Below, piece after piece: positions 24,124-31,656 of a stretch of 43,888 nucleotides of DNA (position 1 is its first letter; every line of letters starts with the position of its first letter). A model generated the notes under the pieces. The model made no database searches, had not been told where the DNA came from, and saw nothing but the letters and a program-made list of their open reading frames with translations. This DNA is from UBA1723 sp045641625 (GTDB lineage: Bacteria; Bacteroidota; Bacteroidia; Bacteroidales; Paludibacteraceae): positions 1 to 43,888 of the forward strand of contig JAZUHH010000029.1 in NCBI GenBank assembly GCA_045641625.1, read 5' to 3'. A program made the translations under genes and the position numbers.

Positions 24124-24510
24124 ATTTTGGTAACTATACGGCTTCATTTCTTTAAACCTGTCGATTTACAAAATCTTATCAAGAACTTATCCAATAGAAA
24201 AACAAAAAAAGGAAAAGCTAATAAAGATAACTGGAACATGAAATATAAAAACCTGAACGGATTACTAATATATTATCAAACAAAATACAACTTTTATTAA
24301 CGCATGAAAGAAAAAAATGAACAGCATAAACAAACGTAATTTGCAGTTGAAAAGGTTTGAGAAATAAAAACTAAAAACAAAACTCCCGTTCAAATTGTCT
24401 ATGATTAAAATACAAAAAAAGTAAACAGTTCCTTAACAAAAAAATATCAACCATAAATAAAAGACATTCAATATATTACAAACATTTTTCAAAAATAAAA
24501 TCCAAAACAC
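24124..24510. other. AT-rich gene-free stretch
   Basis: This is very A-rich, low-complexity DNA between the terminator and the tRNA promoter. An open frame at 24085-24300 begins inside the terminator and has biased, non-protein-like composition, so it is not called. No repeat or hairpin of note was seen. Confidence 0.55.
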
Positions 24511-24542
24511 TTGCACAACTCAAACAAAAGCACTAATTTTGC
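24511..24542 (+). promoter_or_regulatory. tRNA-Tyr promoter
   Basis: TTGCAC (from 24511), then TAATTTTGC (24534-24542) with 20 bp between TTG and TA, fits the Bacteroidota consensus. It lies 49 bp before the mature tRNA 5' end. Confidence 0.65.
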
Positions 24543-24591
24543 ATCGCAATCGGGAAACAAAGACACTCGAAAGCAAGGGTTAAGAGCTCAT

Positions 24592-24674
24592 GGGTGTATT
24601 CCAGAGCGGCCAAATGGGGCAGACTGTAAATCTGCTGTCTTTCGACTTCGGTGGTTCGAATCCATCTGCACCCA
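24592..24674 (+). tRNA. tRNA-Tyr (anticodon GTA)
   Basis: This 83-nt class II tRNA has acceptor stem GGGTGTA paired with TGCACCC (one G-T pair) and discriminator A. The anticodon stem is CAGAC-TGTAAAT-CTG with anticodon GTA. It has a long variable arm (TGTCTTTCGACTTCGG region) and T-arm GGTTCGAATCC. CCA is not encoded. It has its own promoter and terminator, so it is a single-gene unit. Confidence 0.95.
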
Positions 24675-24675
24675 C

Positions 24676-24705
24676 AAAGCGATGAAGAAATTCATCGCTT
24701 TTTTT
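24676..24705 (+). terminator. Terminator of tRNA-Tyr
   Basis: AAAGCGATGAA and TTCATCGCTTT form a perfect 11-bp stem on a GAAA loop, followed by further T residues. It starts 2 bp after the tRNA. Confidence 0.9.
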
Positions 24706-24764
24706 GTTCCTTCCAACTTAGGATTATCAGATTCAAATACTGATTAACACACACACAAAAAAAA

Positions 24765-24790
24765 AAAGCCACATAAAATTATGTGGCTTT
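24765..24790 (-). terminator. Terminator of the rsmA-corA-S41-TrmH unit
   Basis: AAAGCCACATAA and TTATGTGGCTTT form a perfect 12-bp stem with a 2-nt apex. On the minus strand it is followed by a long T run (the A run at 24757-24767). It is 18 bp past the methyltransferase stop. The T run is on the minus side, so it serves that operon and not the tRNA. Confidence 0.85.
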
Positions 24791-24808
24791 CTACTCTCTC
24801 TCCTCTTA

Positions 24809-25336
24809 TTACATGTTAAGTTCAAGGAACTTGAAGATAACTATTCCGGTCGTCACCGAGACGTTTAGTGAATGTTTGGTTCCAAACTGTGGCAACTCTA
24901 TGCATGCGTCTGATTTATCTACAACACTTTGCTGAACGCCTTTGACCTCATTGCCCATTATGATTGCATAACGCTTTGACTTGTCTATCTGCAAATCCTG
25001 AAGCATTGTACTACCCTCCACTTGCTCGACGCTATACACAAAGACACCTTCCTGATGAAGTCTATCAACAAGTGCATTGGTATCTTCGACATACTCCCAG
25101 TCAACAGTAAATTCAGCGCCTAGAGCAGACTTGTGAATCTCTGGATTCGGAGGTGTAGATGTTATGCCGCACAAATAGACCTTTTCAACCTTGAACGCAT
25201 CAGAAGTACGAAAAACTGCTCCTACATTGTGCATACTCCTCACATTGTCGAGCACGACAATCAAAGGAATTTTCTCTACAGCTTTATATTCCTCAGCCGA
25301 CACACGATTAAGTTCCTCTATCGTCAATTTCTTCAT
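24809..25336 (-). CDS. TrmH/SpoU-family RNA 2'-O-methyltransferase
   Basis: This 175-residue SPOUT methyltransferase transfers a methyl group from S-adenosylmethionine to a ribose 2'-OH of tRNA or rRNA. All three SpoU motifs are present: motif 1 NVRSMHNVGAVFRTSDAF, motif 2 YAIIMGNEVKGVQQ, motif 3 IELPQFGTKHSLNVSVTTGI. The Asn and Arg of motif 1 and the trefoil-knot sequence are intact. It lacks an N-terminal RNA-binding extension and is near TrmL-like size; the target RNA cannot be deduced. It is the last gene of a minus-strand run, 12 bp after the S41 gene. Confidence 0.92.
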   Translation of the reverse strand: MKKLTIEELNRVSAEEYKAVEKIPLIVVLDNVRSMHNVGAVFRTSDAFKVEKVYLCGITSTPPNPEIHKSALGAEFTVDWEYVEDTNALVDRLHQEGVFVYSVEQVEGSTMLQDLQIDKSKRYAIIMGNEVKGVQQSVVDKSDACIELPQFGTKHSLNVSVTTGIVIFKFLELNM

Positions 25337-25348
25337 TTTTCTGATCTC

Positions 25349-26374
25349 CTAGTTATTATTTATTAGTTCTATTGCAGTTTCAATAATATTGTCCTTGCCC
25401 TCTCTGAATGCAAGCTCTCTATCGAATGCAATCTTGACGTCTGGCTGTATGCCAAACTCAGTGATATTCATATTTCTGTCATACATAGGACATTGCGACA
25501 TACGGAAAGACCATCCGCAAGGCAACTCGCTTGAATAAGGCAGACCTGCACCTCCACCTGTCTGGTCTCCAATTACCAACACATTTGGCAAACCCTTCAT
25601 CGACAGAACGAAATCATTTGTTGCGCTATAACAGCCTCTGTCTGTAAGAATAGCCACAAGACCATGATAATTCACATGACTGCTTGGCTTGAAATATACA
25701 GCCTCGGGCTTCGAGAAATCATTATGCCCCTTACCAGTCTTGATCTGATTATAGCTTACCAAAGTCTTCTCTGAAATGAAACGGGAAGCGAGAAGTTCAA
25801 CCAAAATCACATAACCGCCTCCGTTTCCGCGAACGTCAATGATCATTCCCTTTGTGTTTTTGAAATGATTTAAGACTATGTCAAGACTGGAATCGACAAA
25901 CATGTTGGAGAAACTGCTGTACCTCAAATATCCTACGTTTCCATCATCTAACAATTTGTACAGCAAACCATCAGCGTAACGAATATTGTCAGTATATTTA
26001 TTTGGATTCGAGAACAAGTCAGAGCTATATCCCTTAGGATGTCCCTTGTAGATATCAAAACTTGAAATGTCAAAATCTGCATACAAATTAACATGACCGT
26101 CCTTCAATTCGTTCAACATATCCGAGCAGACATAAAAGAACTCCTCTTCCGAAGTACATGCCATAGCCTTAGGATAATACTCGTCATACACAGCATTCCA
26201 ATCTTTGATACTGTCTTTCTTATACTCAAAGAAACAATACTTCTCATCAACCTCTTTCCACAACAGATTGAAGTTAGTGGAGATTGTATTCTCCATATTC
26301 TTCAAGTCATCATCACACGAAGTCTGTGCAAATAGGGAAATTGCACCCAACATATATAAAGCTAATCTTTTCAT
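25349..26374 (-). CDS. S41-family peptidase, lipoprotein
   Basis: This 341-residue protein has a lipoprotein signal ending in FAQTSC followed by DDD, so it is probably lipid-anchored in the periplasm or at the surface. It has a tail-specific-protease (C-terminal processing peptidase) domain: GNVGYLRYSSFSNM, then IIDVRGNGGGYVILVELLAS and the nucleophile region DRGCYSATNDFVLSMKG with S250 as the likely catalytic serine. A helical N-terminal domain (WKEVDEKYCFFEYK, LKDGHVNLYAD) is typical of Bacteroidales members. No PDZ domain is apparent. Its start overlaps the preceding unknown gene by 4 bp. The substrate is unknown. Confidence 0.88.
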   Translation of the reverse strand: MKRLALYMLGAISLFAQTSCDDDLKNMENTISTNFNLLWKEVDEKYCFFEYKKDSIKDWNAVYDEYYPKAMACTSEEEFFYVCSDMLNELKDGHVNLYADFDISSFDIYKGHPKGYSSDLFSNPNKYTDNIRYADGLLYKLLDDGNVGYLRYSSFSNMFVDSSLDIVLNHFKNTKGMIIDVRGNGGGYVILVELLASRFISEKTLVSYNQIKTGKGHNDFSKPEAVYFKPSSHVNYHGLVAILTDRGCYSATNDFVLSMKGLPNVLVIGDQTGGGAGLPYSSELPCGWSFRMSQCPMYDRNMNITEFGIQPDVKIAFDRELAFREGKDNIIETAIELINNN

Positions 26375-27231
26375 TTTCTAACTCGTTTACCGTTTGAATT
26401 ATACTTCATTGGTCTTCCTGAAGTCCTAGAGATCAAAGTATTGAAACCAATAGCTAAAGAATTAATGAATCTTCTACGTTCAACTAAATTCCTGTCCACT
26501 TTTTCACGCTCCAGCACATGCGACAAAGACAACGTGGTCCTTCTCATTGGCACCTGGACAGTAAAACGATTAGTGAAATCAATATAGCTGAACGCATTCA
26601 GCTTAATATCAAATTGGGACAAATCTCCATAATTAGGCAGCAAAGAAACTCTGGCAAGAGACATATTGAAGCTATCATAGAGCTTAATGTCTCTGCGCTT
26701 TGCCTTAACAACATACTCAGGACGAACTGCTGCCTTAACCAAAGACAAATCTATACCTAAAGCGGAGGTATTGTTTGAATTAACCATACTTATATCTAAC
26801 GAAAAGTCACCACTTAATCCACCTCCAGCATACACTCTGAATTGCTCTATTGGATGGAAGTCGTACAAGAGAAAATAAGATGCCTTTTCTGAGAAAGCTA
26901 TCATACTGCCTCCGCCAAATATTGTTGACATGGGAGAAAGCCTGATCTCATTTGAGAAAATTTTCTTCAGTTTGCTTTCTCTGCTGCTTACACGAATGGG
27001 ATCAATCTCAATATACACTCCGAAATTTGGACCTTGTTGAAGAAGCGGAGACAAACTGGTATTATAACGTGTCTGCGTACCAGCTACTTCACATTCTACA
27101 GTCCTGTTATACTGCCTGATATTAGGCCTAACTACAAAATCACTCTCGCCAGAATACGACGAAGTGTCCTGCTGTGCATACGTAAGCATACTGCACGCAA
27201 GAAAAGACATTAAAGGGAAAAACGTTTTCAT
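26371..27231 (-). CDS. Exported protein of unknown function
   Basis: This 286-residue protein is not recognised. The ATG at 27231 begins a clean signal peptide (MKTFFPLMSFLACSMLTYAQ); an in-frame extension to 27276 would run into the corA coding end and put Cys/Arg-rich residues ahead of the signal, so it is rejected. The mature part alternates short hydrophobic and polar stretches (FRVYAGGGLSGDFSLDISM, FNMSLARVSLLPNYGDLSQF), as in outer-membrane beta-barrels, and ends with basic residues GKRVRK. The 4-bp overlap with the S41 lipoprotein suggests a joint envelope role. Confidence 0.7.
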   Translation of the reverse strand: MKTFFPLMSFLACSMLTYAQQDTSSYSGESDFVVRPNIRQYNRTVECEVAGTQTRYNTSLSPLLQQGPNFGVYIEIDPIRVSSRESKLKKIFSNEIRLSPMSTIFGGGSMIAFSEKASYFLLYDFHPIEQFRVYAGGGLSGDFSLDISMVNSNNTSALGIDLSLVKAAVRPEYVVKAKRRDIKLYDSFNMSLARVSLLPNYGDLSQFDIKLNAFSYIDFTNRFTVQVPMRRTTLSLSHVLEREKVDRNLVERRRFINSLAIGFNTLISRTSGRPMKYNSNGKRVRK

Positions 27232-27238
27232 ATATACT

Positions 27239-28192
27239 TTACAACAAATTCTTCTTCTTGAAGAAGAACAGAACAACTATTGACGATAGAATCATCAAAC
27301 CTATAGAACCCCAGAAACCCCAAGGCTGGCTGGCACAAGGAATGATATCAAAATTCATACCGAAAATACTTGCTATCCATGTAGGAGGCATGAACAGCAC
27401 ACTTACAATTGTAAATATCTTGATAATCTTGTTCTGTTCAATATTTACAAGTCCTAGGAAGGTATCCTGCAAATAGTCTAGACGCTCAAAACCGAACTTA
27501 GTATGCTCGATAAGCGAGTCAATATCTTTAACTACAAGGTTTAGGCGAGGAACCAACTCTCGAGTAAACAAATCACTGCGAAGAATGTTAGACACAACTC
27601 GCTGCTTGTCGATGGAATTCTCGCGCAAGTGCATGATTCGCTCCTGAAGGTTCTTTATCTCCAAAAGTACGTCCTCGTCAATATCTTCAGACACAGACAT
27701 TGTTTTTGACAAGTCAGAAATTTCCTTAGTAACCTCCTCGATCATATCCGCATCATACTCAACTCGAGTCTCTAGCAAAGCTACAAAAATATGGTTTCCT
27801 GATGGAAAGTTGCGAGGATTAGCGAACATCTTCTTTACTGTCTCGTCGAATGACTTCAACTTTCTGTCACGAACCGACACCAAGATTCCGTTCTTCAAAA
27901 TAAATGAAACTGTCTCCTTTTCATACGAATCCAAAAGGAAAGTTGCATTAGCCACAAGCGTATCCTGAGTCTCTATGAAACGAGAAGAAAGCTCGATCTC
28001 TTCCATTTCCTCGTCTTCCTGAATATAGATCTTTAAAAATTGCTCTAGCTCTGACTCTGTTTCCGGCTCTACGTTTATTAGGTCAATCCAAAGGAAGTCT
28101 GTCAAAGGAATTTCCTTTAGTATATCTATATTCTTGGCAACTTTTAGTCTGTTATTATCGAAATAAAAAAGTCTAACTTCTGAATCCAACAT
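27239..28192 (-). CDS. corA: CorA-family divalent metal transporter
   Basis: This 317-residue inner-membrane Mg2+ (possibly Co2+/Ni2+) channel has a large cytoplasmic N-terminal funnel rich in acidic and helical sequence (DEEMEEIELSSRFIETQ). At the C-terminus it has two transmembrane helices: IIKIFTIVSVLFMPPTWIAS, ending in the signature GMN (G278-N280, FGMNFD), and WGFWGSIGLMILSSIVVLFF followed by the basic KKKN tail. The periplasmic loop NFDIIPCASQPWG contains a cysteine. It lies 29 bp after rsmA and 7 bp before the unknown exported protein. Confidence 0.93.
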   Translation of the reverse strand: MLDSEVRLFYFDNNRLKVAKNIDILKEIPLTDFLWIDLINVEPETESELEQFLKIYIQEDEEMEEIELSSRFIETQDTLVANATFLLDSYEKETVSFILKNGILVSVRDRKLKSFDETVKKMFANPRNFPSGNHIFVALLETRVEYDADMIEEVTKEISDLSKTMSVSEDIDEDVLLEIKNLQERIMHLRENSIDKQRVVSNILRSDLFTRELVPRLNLVVKDIDSLIEHTKFGFERLDYLQDTFLGLVNIEQNKIIKIFTIVSVLFMPPTWIASIFGMNFDIIPCASQPWGFWGSIGLMILSSIVVLFFFKKKNLL

Positions 28193-28221
28193 GATAATCG
28201 GGCAATTAAAGTAAATAATAG

Positions 28222-29007
28222 TTAAGAATTTATTTTTGACTCCATAAGATTTGTCAGATCTATGAAATCATCTACACTTAATTGCTCAGGGCGCTTCATA
28301 AACACATCCTCGCTCAATGCTACGCCTTCAGCAACCATTGCAGACAAAGAATTACGCATCATCTTTCTTCTCTGATTGAACGCAGTCTTTACTACCTTGA
28401 TGAACAATTCATCGTTACAAGGAAGACTCGTTCTACCATTTCTGCGCATTCTTATCACGGCTGACTTGACCTTCGGCGGAGGGTTGAACACGTGCTCATG
28501 AACCGTAAACAAATACTCTATATCATAGTATGCCTGAAGCAGCACACTCAAAATACCATAGGCTTTTGTTCCATGCTTTGAAGCCAATCGTTCAGCAACC
28601 TCCTTCTGAATCATTCCAGAGCATATAGGGATGCTGTCGCGATTATCCAAAACCTTGAAAAAGATCTGGCTTGAAATATTATAAGGATAGTTTCCTATCA
28701 CACAAAACTTGTCAGTGAACAGTTCGTTGATGTTAAGCTTAAGGAAATCTGCCTCTATGACACGACCATTTATATTGGGGAAGTTGGCCAGAAGATAATC
28801 TACACTCTCATGGTCAAGTTCCACAACCTTAAGGTCTATCAATGGATTTTGAAGCAGAAACTGTGTAAGCACACCCATACCCGGACCTATTTCTAGGACC
28901 TGCGTAGGCTCACTGAGCTCCAAACTGTCAGCAATCCTCTGCGCTATATTCAAGTCAGTAAGAAAGTGCTGACCTAGACTTTTCTTGGGTGTTACCTTTT
29001 TCATCAT
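28222..29007 (-). CDS. rsmA: 16S rRNA dimethyladenosine transferase
   Basis: This 261-residue enzyme (KsgA) dimethylates two adjacent adenosines near the 3' end of 16S rRNA during small-subunit assembly. It has the opening KKSLGQHFLTDLNIAQRI, the S-adenosylmethionine site LEIGPGMGVLTQFLL, the catalytic motif IGNYPYNISSQIFF, and the C-terminal FNQRRKMMRNSL. The start is set at the ATG at 29007 (MMKKVTPKK): a longer frame to 29031 would begin inside the -7 promoter element at 29028-29036. It heads a five-gene minus-strand run ending at 24765. Confidence 0.95.
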   Translation of the reverse strand: MMKKVTPKKSLGQHFLTDLNIAQRIADSLELSEPTQVLEIGPGMGVLTQFLLQNPLIDLKVVELDHESVDYLLANFPNINGRVIEADFLKLNINELFTDKFCVIGNYPYNISSQIFFKVLDNRDSIPICSGMIQKEVAERLASKHGTKAYGILSVLLQAYYDIEYLFTVHEHVFNPPPKVKSAVIRMRRNGRTSLPCNDELFIKVVKTAFNQRRKMMRNSLSAMVAEGVALSEDVFMKRPEQLSVDDFIDLTNLMESKINS

Positions 29008-29027
29008 CAAACCACTTCTAAATTTGT

Positions 29028-29036
29028 GCAAATATA
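29028..29036 (-). promoter_or_regulatory. rsmA promoter (-7 element)
   Basis: On the minus strand TATATTTGC matches TAnnTTTGC. No clear TTG occurs at the usual spacing. It places the transcription start near 29020 and so decides in favour of the shorter rsmA start. Confidence 0.55.
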
Positions 29037-29074
29037 ATAAAAATAATTGATTCTTCTTGATATACTTGACAAAT

Positions 29075-29110
29075 AAAAAAGCTGATAGGAATACCCTACC
29101 AGCTTTTTTT
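29075..29110 (-). terminator. Terminator of the xylanase gene
   Basis: AAGCTGATAGG (29079-29089) and CCTACCAGCTT (29095-29105) pair over 11 bp, with one position that is a G-U pair only on the minus strand. It is flanked by A and T runs, so it may also work weakly on the plus strand. It starts 17 bp past the xylanase stop. Confidence 0.85.
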
Positions 29111-29126
29111 CTATTGCAATTAGAAT

Positions 29127-31160
29127 TTACTTCTTAATAACAACCTTCTTTGTGTAAACACCAGACTCAGTAGTAACTCTTACTAGGTAAATACCGTTGC
29201 TTAGGTTATCTACGTCGATCTTTGAATTTGTTGACTCAAGTACGATTGAACCTGCAAGGTTAAGAACCTCAACATTAACCAACGAGTTGATACCAGTAAT
29301 GTTGATTACATTTGTTGCTGGGTTAGGAACAATTGCTACAGACTCAACATTCGATGACTCAAGACCCTGTGCGATAACCTTCTCGAACTTGATCCAGTCA
29401 AGGTCGATCCAATCCTGGTCGATTGTGATCTTCATTACCTGCTCACCTGCAGAAAGAGATACTACAGGAAGTTCGATCTCTTCGAAAGTACCCCAAGCAC
29501 CTGTGTTGTTTACAGTAATGCTCTCCTTCACATTGTCCAAAGAAACAGTCAACTTACCGTCGTCATTTCCTTCACCAACTCTCAATGTAACCTTATAGTT
29601 ACCAGACTCCTTAACATTAACTGTGTAGTTCATCCACTCACCAGACTGACAGTTACCAAGTGCATAACCACCAGTGATTGGCTTGATATCTACATCATCT
29701 GAACGATAAGTGTCAGTATAGTTGTCGCAAGAGTTTCCTTCGCTCTTATCAGAATAAGACTTTCCAGCAAAACCGTTATCGTAGTTCTCAGCCTCGATTG
29801 TTCCAGGAATAACAGCAGGAGTACCACCGTAAGGACCAACCTCAATAACCTTGATTGACAACTTAGCTGTTGCCTTGATGTTCTTTGTATCAACACCAAC
29901 AGCCTCTATATTATAAACACCGGCTTTCTCAGGAACCCAGTCGAACTCGAACGGAGCAACCCACTTGTCCTTTATCTCTACACCATTAGCCTTGAAGTTA
30001 ACATTCTTGACATCACTCATGCTTGCAGAAAGTTTGACAGAAGAACCCAAAGCAATAACAGATTCAGAAGCAGTAACTGTCAAGCTTGGACCTCCTGCAG
30101 CCTTACCACAGAACTTAGCTGATGCCTTTTTAGCTGCATCTGATGCCATATACTGTCTTAGCCAAGTCATTGCAGGACGATCCTGACCATTTTTAATCAA
30201 ACCAGAATCATCAACCCAAGTAGCACCATGAACATATCCCCAAAGAGTGATACCAGAGACGAAATCAGCCTCCCATGCAATAGGAATTTGCTCGGAATAA
30301 CGTGTCTTCTGTCCATTATCTCCTTGCTTAGCGATATCGTACTCAGTCAAGAAACAAGCCAACTCTCTACCTCCCTTTTTTGTAATCTGATTATGAATAT
30401 CATACAAACGAGTCTTGAAATCAGATCCACTCATATCATTCAAATCGTGGCTCTGGTGTCCGTATGCGTCAATAGGAGCTCCTTGCTGAACCAATTTAGA
30501 TACTAGATCAATAAACTGATCTTTCTGCCACTGGAATGTGTTATAGTCATTATACACAAGAGTTGCGTTAGGGAAGAACTTACGAGCCATCTTAAATGCC
30601 TCGGTAATCCATCTGTAATCACTCGGAGAACTACCAGGAACCATAGCAGCAGCAAGGTTATTCTTAAATGTTTTGGCCTGACCATTATTATCACCCTCTG
30701 CATGACCTGGGATAGCCTCGTTAACTACGTCAATGATTGTTACATCAGGGAACTTTCTTGAACAAGCCTCGAACCAGATATCAATCTGCTTCTTAAGTCT
30801 ATCACCAGTAAAATCCTTCAAATAGTTAGGATACTGTGAAGTCCAAAGTAAACAATGGAACTTAAACTGAACTCCATTCTGCTTACACCAATTATACTCT
30901 TTCTCAGCATCACCCCAGTTCCAAGAAGACAATGCCTGCTCTACCGTCTGAACCTCCTTATTAGCAATAGAACCCCATTTTGTTTCATTCTCAGGAGTCA
31001 ACTGATTCCACATCGTTGCATAATCAGAAGGAATAGAACCTCTTGTAGTAATGTTACCAAGGAACTTGCAACTGTTACCCTTGGCGAGCTGAGCCTGTGC
31101 AGAACCGAAACTCATGCACATAGAAGCTGCAGCAGCAAATGTTAGTAATCCATGTTTCAT
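29127..31160 (-). CDS. Secreted GH10 endo-beta-1,4-xylanase with CBM6 and T9SS tail
   Basis: This 677-residue multidomain enzyme cuts the xylan backbone outside the cell. Its domains in order are a signal peptide (residues 1-23, ending GSAQA); GH10 at about 27-345, with acid/base E148 in DVVNEAIPG, nucleophile E273 in FLTEYDIA and GITLWGYVHGATW; an Ig-like domain at about 360-450 (VKLSASMSDVKNVNFKANGV); a CBM6 lectin domain at about 455-590 (GTIEAENYDNG, then LDWIKFEKV); and a T9SS type A tail (IVPNPATNVINITGI, then YTKKVVIKK). CBM6 domains commonly bind xylan. The gene stands alone with its own promoter, operator-like upstream repeats and terminator, not inside a SusCD locus. Confidence 0.95.
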   Translation of the reverse strand: MKHGLLTFAAAASMCMSFGSAQAQLAKGNSCKFLGNITTRGSIPSDYATMWNQLTPENETKWGSIANKEVQTVEQALSSWNWGDAEKEYNWCKQNGVQFKFHCLLWTSQYPNYLKDFTGDRLKKQIDIWFEACSRKFPDVTIIDVVNEAIPGHAEGDNNGQAKTFKNNLAAAMVPGSSPSDYRWITEAFKMARKFFPNATLVYNDYNTFQWQKDQFIDLVSKLVQQGAPIDAYGHQSHDLNDMSGSDFKTRLYDIHNQITKKGGRELACFLTEYDIAKQGDNGQKTRYSEQIPIAWEADFVSGITLWGYVHGATWVDDSGLIKNGQDRPAMTWLRQYMASDAAKKASAKFCGKAAGGPSLTVTASESVIALGSSVKLSASMSDVKNVNFKANGVEIKDKWVAPFEFDWVPEKAGVYNIEAVGVDTKNIKATAKLSIKVIEVGPYGGTPAVIPGTIEAENYDNGFAGKSYSDKSEGNSCDNYTDTYRSDDVDIKPITGGYALGNCQSGEWMNYTVNVKESGNYKVTLRVGEGNDDGKLTVSLDNVKESITVNNTGAWGTFEEIELPVVSLSAGEQVMKITIDQDWIDLDWIKFEKVIAQGLESSNVESVAIVPNPATNVINITGINSLVNVEVLNLAGSIVLESTNSKIDVDNLSNGIYLVRVTTESGVYTKKVVIKK

Positions 31161-31197
31161 AGTCGTATAGATTTATTGATTTTATACAATATTGTTC

Positions 31198-31230
31198 GAA
31201 CGATTTATTCGAGTGTTTGCTCATTCGTTC
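31198..31230 (-). promoter_or_regulatory. Hairpin at the 5' end of the xylanase leader
   Basis: On the minus strand GAACGA and TCGTTC enclose a smaller GAG/CTC stem. The dyad lies directly downstream of the -7 element at 31235, so it would be the first structure in the mRNA or an operator at the start site. Confidence 0.4.
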
Positions 31231-31234
31231 TGAT

Positions 31235-31243
31235 GCAAAAGTA
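31235..31243 (-). promoter_or_regulatory. Xylanase promoter (-7 element)
   Basis: On the minus strand TACTTTTGC matches TAnnTTTGC, the same sequence as at the BspA operon promoter (4118-4126). No good TTG/TTTG sits 19-21 bp upstream, which would fit dependence on an activator. Confidence 0.5.
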
Positions 31244-31286
31244 GAAGATTCAAAAAAATAGAATTTGTAAAATCTTATCATCTACT

Positions 31287-31328
31287 TGGAATTTTGGCAC
31301 ATTCTACCATGTTTGGTACAAAATTCCA
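31287..31328. promoter_or_regulatory. Operator-like repeats upstream of the xylanase promoter
   Basis: TGGAATTTTG (31287-31296) and CAAAATTCCA (31319-31328) are a perfect 10-bp inverted repeat, 22 bp apart. Overlapping it are direct repeats TTTGGCACA (31293-31301) and TTTGGTACA (31312-31320), 19 bp apart. The block begins about 44 bp upstream of the -7 element, a typical activator position. The regulator is not in the window. Confidence 0.45.
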
Positions 31329-31596
31329 CATATCCGCATGTTATAGAGCAGATTTATTCCTTAAAATTCAACACATAAAAATAAAAATATCACAATATTC
31401 CTAAAATTGAAATATGAATATAAGTTAAAAAACAAGTCAGAAAACTACAAGACACAAATAAAAAAATGGATTTTTAATTGCAGATTCTTTTCACGACAAT
31501 CAAAAAATAAAATTAAGGTCCAAAGCATTCTTATAGCAAAACATAATATGGGGAAAGGCTTATGATTTTTCTGCATGGCAAAAAAACAAAAAAGAA
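31329..31596. other. AT-rich gene-free stretch upstream of the xylanase regulatory block
   Basis: This is low-complexity A/T-rich DNA between the xylanase upstream repeats and the aminotransferase terminator. No coding frame, tRNA or clear dyad was found. Confidence 0.5.
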
Positions 31597-31626
31597 AAAG
31601 GAGGCGCAAACAAATGCACCTCCTTT
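31597..31626 (-). terminator. Terminator of the aspartate aminotransferase gene
   Basis: AAAGGAGGCGCA and TGCACCTCCTTT pair over 12 bp with one G-U valid on the minus strand. On that strand it is followed by TTTTTCTTTTTTG. It lies 31 bp past the stop. Confidence 0.88.
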
Positions 31627-31656
31627 AACAATATGCTAAAGCAATATATTTTGCTT

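Noticed and set aside
24085..24300. 71-codon frame after the beta-helix gene
   Set aside because: It starts inside the terminator hairpin and consists of low-complexity AT-rich sequence.
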